From contig JBBSDV010000018.1 in NCBI GenBank assembly GCA_038240335.1, positions 1-25,418 of the forward strand: a DNA stretch of 25,418 nucleotides. The letters run 5' to 3'. Below the pieces are notes generated by a model. The model saw nothing but the letters and a program-made list of their open reading frames with translations. It did no database searches and was not told where the DNA came from. The stretch is from JBBSDV01 sp038240335. GTDB taxonomy: Bacteria > Chloroflexota > Dehalococcoidia > DSTF01 > JACRBR01. Both the position numbers and the translations under genes were made by a program. This document shows positions 8,216-14,414 of the stretch, piece after piece; positions within the stretch are counted from its first letter, which is position 1; every line of letters begins with the position of its first letter.

Positions 8216-8887
8216 TCAGCGGGATGCACGGCGCTGAGAACGCGCATACGATGCCGCAGCGATGCCGAGCGCGAACGCGGCGACCGTCGCAATCGCGAGC
8301 ATGATCCACATCGGGCGGTCGCTCACGTCAGCCGTCGCGTCGCTCGCGGCCGCGACATCGCCACTCGGCACCGCGTCACGGTCGCTGCCGGCGAGCGTCG
8401 ATGCCTGGACGACGATCGTGCCGACCATCGTGTTGTGCTGGTCGCACTCGTACTTGTAGGTGCCGCCGGTATTGAACTGCCGCGTGTAGGAGTGCGGCGA
8501 GGCGGCCAGTGCGCCCGACGTCCACGGATCCGTCGTATTCGCCGGCGTCGTCGGTGCGACGCAGCTGTTGCCGCTGCAGACGTTGTGCGGGATGTCGCCT
8601 GTCGCCGCCCAGGTCCAGGTGACGGAATCGCCGGCGTTGATCGTCGTCGTCGTCGTGCTGCTCGCGACATCGGTGAACGAAAAGTTCGCCACGGTGACAC
8701 TCTTGGTCGCGGCTTCGGCCGAGGACGGACGGGTCAGCGGCGAAGCGACGGCTACGATGGCGATGAGCAGCGCGGCAAAAGCGACCGTGGGTACGGCCGC
8801 ACGCGCATGGAACGACGCGATCGTTCGGCGACTGATGTCATGGATCGCGGCCTTCGAGATTCTCTGCACTGTCGTAGTTCCTGACAT
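8216..8887 (-). CDS. membrane-anchored cupredoxin (plastocyanin-like) protein
   Basis: This 223-residue protein has an N-terminal export helix (about 31-50), a blue-copper domain (about 62-162), a polar linker, and a C-terminal membrane helix (about 193-213) ending in RSQRRASR. Copper ligands are visible as His101 (DIPHNV) and Cys148-Asp-Gln-His151-Asn-Thr-Met154 (CxxHxxM), the short C-terminal ligand loop of secreted plastocyanin/amicyanin-like domains. Cys104 and Cys109 close to the first ligand may form a disulfide. The domain should sit on the outer face of the membrane and carry electrons or bind copper. The ATG at 8887 gives the export signal near the N-terminus; longer frames add basic sequence with no family match. 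The caspase/CHAT-like gene follows after 10 bases, so the two are probably co-expressed. No oxidase or other copper gene is nearby. Confidence 0.85.
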   Translation of the reverse strand: MSGTTTVQRISKAAIHDISRRTIASFHARAAVPTVAFAALLIAIVAVASPLTRPSSAEAATKSVTVANFSFTDVASSTTTTTINAGDSVTWTWAATGDIPHNVCSGNSCVAPTTPANTTDPWTSGALAASPHSYTRQFNTGGTYKYECDQHNTMVGTIVVQASTLAGSDRDAVPSGDVAAASDATADVSDRPMWIMLAIATVAAFALGIAAASYARSQRRASR

Positions 8888-8926
8888 GGCGGGCCACCGA
8901 GGCGATCGCGTTCCGCTGAGGCACCG

Positions 8927-8932
8927 ATGATA
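8927..8932 (-). promoter_or_regulatory. -10-like TATCAT upstream of the cupredoxin unit
   Basis: TATCAT followed by CG lies about 40 bases before the ATG at 8887 on the minus strand. The same TATCATCG octamer precedes the GS-like gene and the second crotonase. No clear -35 is visible, so the call rests on the recurrence. Confidence 0.3.
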
Positions 8933-9013
8933 GCGTACTGCGCAGGTCGCGTGTGGCCTTGGGCGACGACGTATCCGTCGCTTGACGGGCGCGGGTTGGC
9001 CCAGGGCCGCGCC

Positions 9014-9019
9014 TATACT
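9014..9019 (+). promoter_or_regulatory. -10-like TATACT immediately before the 2H phosphoesterase start
   Basis: TATACT is followed by only 6 bases and then the ATG at 9026, leaving no room for a ribosome binding site. This fits a leaderless transcript. A TTGACG at 8982-8987 is 26 bases upstream of it, too far for a normal -35. Confidence 0.4.
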
Positions 9020-9025
9020 TGCGGC

Positions 9026-9568
9026 ATGCAGGCGATCGTCACGACCATCGATGACCCGTACCGAGACGCGATCGAGAACATCTGGGGCGAGCTCAAGGCG
9101 GTGTTCGGACTCCAGGGGATCATCGGCTCGATCCATCCGCATGTGACGTTTCACGTCGCCGAATCGTACGGGGACGGCATCGAACAGCTGCTGCAGGATA
9201 TGGCGTCAAGTGCGTCGCCGTTGATGGTCGAGACGCACGGGATCGGCGTCTTTCGCGGCAGCGAGATCATCGTGTATTTGCACGTCACGAATAGCGCGGC
9301 GTTGGCGCAGCTGCACGCGGGCATCTGGGAGGCGACAGCTGCGGGCGCCGTCGAGCCCGTGTCGGTGTACGCGCCGGCGACGTGGGTGCCGCACATCACG
9401 CTCGCGAGCGGCGAGGTTGCGGAAGAGCAGCTGCCGACGATCCTGCAATTCCTCAACGCGCGACGGAATGCGTGGAGCATCCCGGTGACGAACATCAGCC
9501 TCGTTCGCGACACGTCTTCCTCAGCGGCAACGTGGCGGCGATTCGAGATGCAAAGCCCGGAATGGTAA
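9026..9568 (+). CDS. 2H phosphoesterase, LigT/ThpR (2'-5' RNA ligase) family
   Basis: This 180-residue protein has the two His-x-Thr motifs of the 2H phosphoesterase fold: HVT at 39-41 (IHPHVTFHV) and HIT at 123-125 (WVPHITLA). The spacing of about 84 residues and overall length match the LigT/ThpR and YjcG-like groups, which open 2',3'-cyclic phosphates or hydrolyse 2'-5' bonds in RNA. Their physiological substrate in bacteria is uncertain. The first block (MQAIVTTIDDPYRDAIENIW) is the usual N-terminal strand and helix. I chose ATG 9026 since the TATACT hexamer ends 7 bases before it and upstream residues do not resemble the family. The gene diverges from the cupredoxin gene and converges on the thiolase, with a strong hairpin between. 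Confidence 0.87.
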   Translation: MQAIVTTIDDPYRDAIENIWGELKAVFGLQGIIGSIHPHVTFHVAESYGDGIEQLLQDMASSASPLMVETHGIGVFRGSEIIVYLHVTNSAALAQLHAGIWEATAAGAVEPVSVYAPATWVPHITLASGEVAEEQLPTILQFLNARRNAWSIPVTNISLVRDTSSSAATWRRFEMQSPEW

Positions 9569-9641
9569 GCGGCGCGTTCCGTGCGCTGTGAGCTGCAGCG
9601 CGGCACGGGTGACGGCCGTGCATGCAGTTTCCGCATGCAGA

Positions 9642-9665
9642 AGAGCCGCTCTGAGGAGCGGCTCT
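9642..9665. terminator. perfect 10-bp hairpin between convergent genes
   Basis: AGAGCCGCTC (9642-9651), loop TGAG, GAGCGGCTCT (9656-9665) is a perfect inverted repeat between the LigT-like gene end (9568) and the thiolase end (9697). A second perfect 7-bp inverted repeat, TGCATGC/GCATGCA (9619-9625 and 9633-9639), lies just before it. The position and strength fit a bidirectional terminator, though there is no long T tract. Confidence 0.7.
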
Positions 9666-9696
9666 CGCATGGGCGACCAACGGACGGCGCGGAGGG

Positions 9697-10842
9697 CTAG
9701 ACCTTCTCCAGCACCTGCAGGGTGCAGGCGGAGCCGAGGCCAATGACGTGGGCCATGCCGACCTTCGCGCCCTCGACCTGGCGGTTGCCGGCCTCGCCGC
9801 GGAGGTGCCAGACGACCTCACAGACGTTCGCGACGCCGGTAGCGCCGAGGGGGTGGCCCTTCGAGAGCAAGCCGCCGCTGGCGTTCACCGGAATCTTGCC
9901 GCCGATGCTCGTGGCGCCCTCATCGACCATGCGGCCGGCCTCGCCCTCGCCGCAGATGCCGAGGTTCTCGTAGTGGAGGATCTCGGCCGTGGCGAAGCAG
10001 TCGTGAAGCTCGATGAGGTCGAGGTCTTCGGGGCCGACGCCGGCCTTCTCGTAGGCCTCCTTCGCGGCGGCGCGGGTCAGGGTGTTGATGTCGGGCATGA
10101 TGAGGTCGCGCTGGGTCCACGGGTCGGACGTGAGGACGGAGGCGGCGACGCGGATGGGCTTGGTCGTGTACTGACGCGCCTTCTCCATCGAGCAGACGAT
10201 GGCGGCAGCCGCGCCGTCGCCGGTCGGGCAGCACATGTAGAGCGTGTTCGGCCACGAGACAACGCGCGCGTTCAGCACTTCCTCGAGCCCGACTTCCGTC
10301 TGGTACTGCGAGTACGGGTTGTGCATCGAGTGCTTGTGGTTCTTGACCGACACCTTCGCGAATTGCTCCTGCGTCGTGCCGTACTTGCGCATATGCTCCA
10401 CGCCGGCCATCCCGAACACGGCGGGCATCAGACCGGAGCCGAGGACGCCCTCGGTGCTGTACGCGGGGTCACCGCCGGCGCCGCCGCCGCCGAGGAGCCC
10501 CATCTTCCCCATCTGCTCCGAGCCGATGGCCATCGCCATGTCGTAGGCGCCGGACGCAACGGAGAAGTACGCCTCGCGGAAGGCGGTTGAGCCGGTCGCG
10601 CAGGCGTTGGCGACGTTGATCACGGGGACGCCGGTCTGGCCGATCACCTGCATGATGCGCTGACCGACCATGGCGTTCGACTGGTAGAGGTTGCCGCTGG
10701 CGACGAGCTCGATGTCCTTCATGTCGACCGATGCATCTTTGAGTGCGAGCAGCGCCGCCTGGGCGGCAAGCTCGGGCACGGTCTTCTCGGGGTAGCGTCC
10801 GAACTTGATCATTCCGACGCCAATGATGGCTACGTCTCGCAT
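9697..10842 (-). CDS. SCP2/lipid-transfer-type thiolase
   Basis: This 381-residue thiolase-fold protein is of the SCP-x/lipid-transfer type, which cleaves or condenses acyl-CoAs, often in degradation of branched or steroid side chains. The nucleophilic Cys is C81 in NACATGS, DLIELHDCFATAEI sits in the family's middle block, and the HPLGATG and GLGSACTLQVL motifs lie near the end. The length matches unfused SCP2 thiolases; no SCP2 sterol carrier domain is attached. ATG 10842 is preceded by AGGAGAGGA. The DUF35 gene lies upstream on the same strand at 128 bases. In known systems a DUF35 zinc-ribbon/OB protein binds such thiolases and is needed for activity, so the two probably form a complex. 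A hairpin at 10889-10910 lies between them. The actual substrate is not readable. Confidence 0.93.
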   Translation of the reverse strand: MRDVAIIGVGMIKFGRYPEKTVPELAAQAALLALKDASVDMKDIELVASGNLYQSNAMVGQRIMQVIGQTGVPVINVANACATGSTAFREAYFSVASGAYDMAMAIGSEQMGKMGLLGGGGAGGDPAYSTEGVLGSGLMPAVFGMAGVEHMRKYGTTQEQFAKVSVKNHKHSMHNPYSQYQTEVGLEEVLNARVVSWPNTLYMCCPTGDGAAAAIVCSMEKARQYTTKPIRVAASVLTSDPWTQRDLIMPDINTLTRAAAKEAYEKAGVGPEDLDLIELHDCFATAEILHYENLGICGEGEAGRMVDEGATSIGGKIPVNASGGLLSKGHPLGATGVANVCEVVWHLRGEAGNRQVEGAKVGMAHVIGLGSACTLQVLEKV

Positions 10843-10888
10843 CTTCGTCCTCTCCTGTGCTGCCGGGTCGTTATGACGCCGGTACTGT

Positions 10889-10910
10889 GGACAGGTCGAA
10901 ATGCCTGTCC
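10889..10910. promoter_or_regulatory. 7-bp inverted repeat between DUF35 and thiolase genes
   Basis: GGACAGG (10889-10895) and CCTGTCC (10904-10910) pair perfectly around an 8-base loop, inside the 128-base gap between the two co-directional genes. It could be an RNA hairpin that tunes the ratio of the two partners or an operator. There is no T tract in either direction. Confidence 0.35.
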
Positions 10911-10970
10911 TCTGTGCTGTACGACTTGAGCGCACGTCGATCCGAAGATCAACCGTCGCAGCGCCGCCTG

Positions 10971-11402
10971 CTACATCGGCTTGAAGCTGAAGGCGATGAC
11001 GTCGTTGCCTTCGCGGTCGGTGCGAATCTTCTCCGTCACCATCCTCACCGGCATGCCGAATTTCAGGTTTTTCGGATCGGCGTCGACGCCGTTGATGTTG
11101 CAGCGGACGCTGACGCCCTCGGGCAGGTCGACGATGGCGGCGATGTAGGGCGTCGGCACGCCAGGAGCCGACTGGTGGACGATCGAGAACACGTGCAGCT
11201 CGCCCGTGTCGCTGAGGTGGATGTCGTCCATGAGGTCGGTCGAGAAACATTTGCTGCACGCCATGCGGGTGCCGAGGTAGGTGGCGCCGCATTGCTTGCA
11301 GCGGCTGCCCTGTAGGTACGGCTTTTCCGAGGAGTCTTTGGGGATCTTGAGGAACGGAACGATGGGCCGTTGCGTGTTTTCGGCGACCGGTGCTTCTGCC
11401 AC
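10971..11402 (-). CDS. DUF35 zinc-ribbon/OB-fold partner of acyl-CoA thiolase
   Basis: This 143-residue protein has a rubredoxin-like zinc ribbon (C35, C38, C49, C52 in CKQCG...CSKC) followed by an OB-fold half containing GELHVFSIVHQSAPGVPTPY (68-87) and FGMPVRMV. This is the DUF35 (acyl-CoA-associated OB/Zn-ribbon) family, whose members bind SCP2-type thiolases or HMG-CoA synthase and help channel the acyl-CoA. The start is a GTG at 11402 (VAEAPVAENTQ), preceded at about 7 bases by AGAGGAGG, a very strong ribosome binding site. Upstream in-frame codons give non-family sequence. It precedes the thiolase gene on the same strand, fitting the usual pair. Confidence 0.92.
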   Translation of the reverse strand: MAEAPVAENTQRPIVPFLKIPKDSSEKPYLQGSRCKQCGATYLGTRMACSKCFSTDLMDDIHLSDTGELHVFSIVHQSAPGVPTPYIAAIVDLPEGVSVRCNINGVDADPKNLKFGMPVRMVTEKIRTDREGNDVIAFSFKPM

Positions 11403-11627
11403 GTGCTGCCTCCTCTGGGGTGGGCATCGACCTGTCGATTGCAGGCAGGCGTTGTTTATGAGAGCCGGAAGGTAAGTATCTGCCTCGGTTCGGGCCGAGT
11501 CAAGCCGAGGCGGGTTGTGGGAGGTGAGAGGTGACGCGATCCTTAACGGAGGGCGTCGCATGCAGTCGATACGCTATCGACGCGACCGAAATCCAAGTTC
11601 GCTGTTCAGAGGGTGATGTTCCGCGAT

Positions 11628-11680
11628 CGAAGAATCGGGATGGCAGGGGCAAGATTCTTCGTTGGCGCTCTGAATGACAA
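11628..11680. repeat. palindromic intergenic repeat element (GAAGAATC...GATTCTTC type)
   Basis: CGAAGAATC (11628-11636) and GATTCTTCG (11653-11661) pair perfectly over a 16-base loop, followed by TTGGCGCTCTGAATGACA. This arrangement resembles a dispersed repeat often seen in intergenic DNA of GC-rich bacteria (AAGATTCTTC-G-...-CTCTGAATGACA). It lies in the 407-base gap 11403-11809 that otherwise holds only the heptamer array. The rest of that gap shows no gene I can support. Confidence 0.55.
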
Positions 11681-11747
11681 TCGGAAAACCGCGCGAGGAT
11701 CGCCGCTGAGCCGCTGGGCGCGAGCGTCCAGCAACGAACGACGAGCG

Positions 11748-11803
11748 ACCGTCCCGTATCCAGCGTCCCGGTTCCCGCATCTCGCATCGCGCATCTCGCA
11801 TGC
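11748..11803. repeat. degenerate 7-base tandem array (about 8 units)
   Basis: Reading in steps of seven gives ACCGTCC, CGTATCC, AGCGTCC, CGGTTCC, CGCATCT, CGCATCG, CGCATCT and CGCATGC with no phase break. The array ends 6 bases before the stop codon side of the crotonase gene (11810). Period 7 and unit drift fit a short tandemly repeated repetitive sequence, not a CRISPR, because there are no spacers. Confidence 0.75.
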
Positions 11804-11809
11804 CGCTTC

Positions 11810-12577
11810 CTACTCCGGTGGCGCGCCGGCCTTCTCGCGGTCGCGACGGAAGCGGTAGGCGAGCAGCATCAGGTCGGCGTCGGAGTGGGTCGCCTCTTCG
11901 GGCACCATGAGGCGCGCGAGGGCGCTCGTCGCCGACTTCGTCATCGCGACGCTGAGTGGATCCTTCGCGAGCAGCTTCGCGGCGAGGGCGCGCGCCTGGG
12001 GGAGCAGCTCGGCGTCGGGGTAGACGTGGTTGACGAAGCCCCAGCGCAGCGCGTCCTCGGCCGAGAAGCGATCGCACGTCATCACCAACTCCTTCGTGCG
12101 CGCGGGGCCGAGCTCGCGCATCAGCCGCGGCAGCGCGTTCCACGTCAGCGGCAGATCGAGATCGACCTCCGGGATCGAGAACCACGCCGACTCGGCGGCG
12201 AGCCGCAGATCGAGACAGCTCGCGAGGACGACGGCGCCGCCGATCGTCAGGCCGTTAATCGCCCCGATCGTCACCTGCTCGAGGCGCTCGAGCATCGCGC
12301 TCGTGCGGCCGCCGGCGTGCACGCGCAGCCGGCGATCGAGATCCGACTGCGGCTTGCCCGGCCGGACGCTGCCGAGATCCGCGCCGGAGGAGAAGGCGCG
12401 ACCGGCGCCGGTGATCATGACGACGCGGGTCGCGAAATCATCCTGCAGGTCGCGACATGCCTGCTGCAGGTCGTCGTGGATCTGCGTGTTGAGCGAGTTG
12501 AGCTTTTCGGGCCGGTTGAGCGTGATCGTCATCAGCCCCGGCAGCTCGGTGTCGCGTTCGATCAGCAGCGTTTCCAT
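11810..12577 (-). CDS. enoyl-CoA hydratase/isomerase (crotonase) family protein
   Basis: This 255-residue crotonase acts on acyl-CoA thioesters. Oxyanion-hole segments are FSSGADL (62-68) and NGLTIGGAVVLAS (108-120). By eye alignment with rat enoyl-CoA hydratase, the Glu164 equivalent is retained as Glu137 (SIPEVDL), while the Glu144 position is Val117. One-acid crotonases are often isomerases or have altered specificity, so hydratase activity is not assured. ATG 12577 has GAGGAG about 9 bases upstream. It probably forms its own transcript from a TATCAT hexamer at 12613-12618. The downstream 407 bases hold repeats only. It shares only 53 bases with the other crotonase in motif spacing and is clearly a different subfamily (no PGDGG segment). 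Confidence 0.9.
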   Translation of the reverse strand: METLLIERDTELPGLMTITLNRPEKLNSLNTQIHDDLQQACRDLQDDFATRVVMITGAGRAFSSGADLGSVRPGKPQSDLDRRLRVHAGGRTSAMLERLEQVTIGAINGLTIGGAVVLASCLDLRLAAESAWFSIPEVDLDLPLTWNALPRLMRELGPARTKELVMTCDRFSAEDALRWGFVNHVYPDAELLPQARALAAKLLAKDPLSVAMTKSATSALARLMVPEEATHSDADLMLLAYRFRRDREKAGAPPE

Positions 12578-12612
12578 GAGCGTCGCTCCTCATACGGATA
12601 TCTCGCGTGGCG

Positions 12613-12618
12613 ATGATA
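12613..12618 (-). promoter_or_regulatory. -10-like TATCAT upstream of crotonase
   Basis: TATCATCG on the minus strand is about 36 bases from the ATG at 12577, leaving room for a short leader with the GAGGAG site. No -35 box is clear. Confidence 0.3.
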
Positions 12619-12649
12619 TCGCATGGTCCGCGGCTCACTCGACGGGGCG

Positions 12650-12844
12650 TCAGGTCGCGAAGACGTCTTCGCGGGGGAAGAGGAGCGCGCGCTTCTCGGA
12701 CAGATCGGCATCGGCCTCGCGGAGGCAGGGGACGCAGAACGCTGCGGCCGTATACGAGTTTCGGCAGCGTGCGCAGAGCGACAGCGTCGAGACGGAGTGC
12801 GCCCACGGCGTCAGCATCATGTCCGTCGCGCCTTCGCCCGTCAT
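12650..12844 (-). CDS. small zinc-ribbon-like protein, 64 residues
   Basis: The frame from ATG 12844 reads MTGEGATDMMLTPWAHS, then a four-Cys knuckle pair C24-x2-C27 and C37-x2-C40 (LCARCRNSYTAAAFCVPCL), ending in KRALLFPREDVFAT. This resembles small zinc-binding proteins whose partner or function is unknown. A longer in-frame start at 12970 exists, but those extra residues lack family character. The RBS is modest (AGGTG close to the ATG). It lies between nhaA and the crotonase on the same strand, in an otherwise gene-free stretch of 427 bases. The Cys pattern makes a real gene more likely than chance, though I do not recognise it. Confidence 0.5.
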   Translation of the reverse strand: MTGEGATDMMLTPWAHSVSTLSLCARCRNSYTAAAFCVPCLREADADLSEKRALLFPREDVFAT

Positions 12845-13004
12845 CCGCACCTGCGCTTTCGTTTTGGTTCGTGGACCTTCGGCACCGCAACTGCCGACGA
12901 TATACCAACGTGGCGGGTGCTCAATCGTAACGCTCTGGCGAAGCAAGCGCTGCGACGGAAGCTGCGGCACGGTTGCCCGGCTCCACGTCCTACGTCGAGC
13001 GCAT

Positions 13005-14312
13005 CTACGCAGACTCTATCGTAGTTCTGGAGACAGCCCAGAGGGCGACGAAGCCGCCGACGCCGATGATCGTCGAGCCGGCGAGGATGCCGATTTTGGC
13101 GTCGTCGACGAGAGATGGTTGCTGGAACGCGAGGTCGCCGATGAAGAGCGAGACGGTGAAGCCGATGCCGGCGATCATCGCCACAGCGGCCAGACGCGGC
13201 CAATCGGCATCGGCGGGAAGGGCCGCGATGCGGAACTTGACGGCCAGCCACGCGAAGAGCACGATGCCCAGCGGCTTACCGAGAATCAGTCCGAGGGCGA
13301 TGCCCGCCGTGACGCGCGACTCCGCCGCGTTGCTGATCGCAGTGGAATCCAGGGCGACGCCGGCGTTCGCGAGCGCGAAGAGCGGCACGATCGCGTAGCT
13401 CGTCCAGGGGTGGAGCGTGTGCTCGAACCGGTCGAGCACGGCGTGGCTGTCGCGCGAGAGCGCCTCGAGATCGCGCAACGCCGAGCGGCTGTTCTCGTCG
13501 CCGTCTCGCGTGCCAGCACCGCGGCTGTCTTCGAACTGCTTGACGAGATCGGGCGCCGACGATTCGATCTCGCGCGGGCGGAGGAAGGGGATGATCGGCA
13601 TCAGCAGCCCGAGCGCGACGCCGGCGATTGTCGCGTGGATGCCGGACTCGTGGACGCACAGCCACGCGCCGAGCCCAATCGCGACGTAGACGACGGCGGG
13701 CCGCACGCCGAGCCGCCCGAGCGCGGCTGTGATCGCGAGCAGCACGATCGCCGCGGCGAGCCATCCGAAAGAAATCGAGTCTGTATAGAAGACGGCGATG
13801 ACGACGATAGCGCCGAGGTCGTCGACGATCGCGAGAGCGAGCAGGAAGACCTTGAGCGAGAGTGGAACGCGCGACCCCAGGAGTGCGAGGACGCCGACGG
13901 CGAACGCGATGTCGGTGGCCATCGGCACGCCCCAGCCGTCCTCTCCCTCGTGGCCCGCATTGAAGGCGAGATAGACCGCCGCCGGCACGACCATACCGCC
14001 GAGCGCGGCGATGACCGGGAGCGCCGCCTTTCGCGGCTCGGCGAGCTCGCCACGCAGCACCTCGCGCTTGATCTCGAGCCCGACAACGAAGAAAAAGACG
14101 GTCATCAGACCGTCATTGACCCATTCCACGAGCGACTCGTCGAGCGTGATGATGTTGAGGTCGATGACGACGCGCGCGCTCCAGAAGTCGCCGTACGAAT
14201 CGCCGAACGGCGCGTTTACCCACGCGAGCGCGGCGATCGCGGCGGCGAGGAGGAGGAGGCCACCGAGTGTCTCGGTACTGATGAACTCCTGCAGCGGCCG
14301 CACGAGCCGCAC
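13005..14312 (-). CDS. nhaA: Na+/H+ antiporter NhaA
   Basis: This is an electrogenic Na+/H+ antiporter of the inner membrane that exports sodium and regulates pH. From the GTG at 14312 it is 435 residues with about 12 hydrophobic helices. NhaA signatures are FFFVVGLEIKREVLRGEL (73-90), MATDIAFAVG with Thr133-Asp134, and the paired Asp164-Asp165 in LAIVDDLGAI that bind Na+/H+. The C-terminal half has HPWTSYAIVPLFALANAGV and GKPLGI. The loop before HPW is longer than in E. coli NhaA (about 50 polar residues, REIESSAPDLVKQF...), probably a cytoplasmic insertion. The start is uncertain: the GTG has no ribosome site, while a CTG at 14351 in the same frame has AAGGAG 6 bases before it. Gene order places it just after the deoxyhypusine-synthase-like gene (14415 stop). 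Confidence 0.95.
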   Translation of the reverse strand: MRLVRPLQEFISTETLGGLLLLAAAIAALAWVNAPFGDSYGDFWSARVVIDLNIITLDESLVEWVNDGLMTVFFFVVGLEIKREVLRGELAEPRKAALPVIAALGGMVVPAAVYLAFNAGHEGEDGWGVPMATDIAFAVGVLALLGSRVPLSLKVFLLALAIVDDLGAIVVIAVFYTDSISFGWLAAAIVLLAITAALGRLGVRPAVVYVAIGLGAWLCVHESGIHATIAGVALGLLMPIIPFLRPREIESSAPDLVKQFEDSRGAGTRDGDENSRSALRDLEALSRDSHAVLDRFEHTLHPWTSYAIVPLFALANAGVALDSTAISNAAESRVTAGIALGLILGKPLGIVLFAWLAVKFRIAALPADADWPRLAAVAMIAGIGFTVSLFIGDLAFQQPSLVDDAKIGILAGSTIIGVGGFVALWAVSRTTIESA

Positions 14313-14414
14313 GACGCGCGGAGCATTCGGCTGAGAAGGTGTCGTGTCCAGCCGTCGCTCCTTCCGTGCGGGCGTGTCCTCGCGTGAGATGCGAACTACA
14401 TCGGTAACAGGTCG

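Noticed and set aside
8435..8884. Plus-strand frame over the cupredoxin gene
   Set aside because: Antisense to a gene with clear copper ligands and membrane helices.
11500..11787. Minus-strand 95-residue frame upstream of the DUF35 start
   Set aside because: Its sequence (CHSERQRRILPL) is the translated palindromic repeat plus the heptamer array, not a protein.
11748..11803. Possible CRISPR array
   Set aside because: Units are 7 bases, contiguous, with no spacers and no cas genes in the window.
12030..14387. Long plus-strand frame of 785 residues
   Set aside because: It lies antisense to nhaA and the crotonase, is rich in Arg/Asp/Glu with no family pattern, and arises from GC-rich codon bias. 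NhaA on the other strand is unmistakable.
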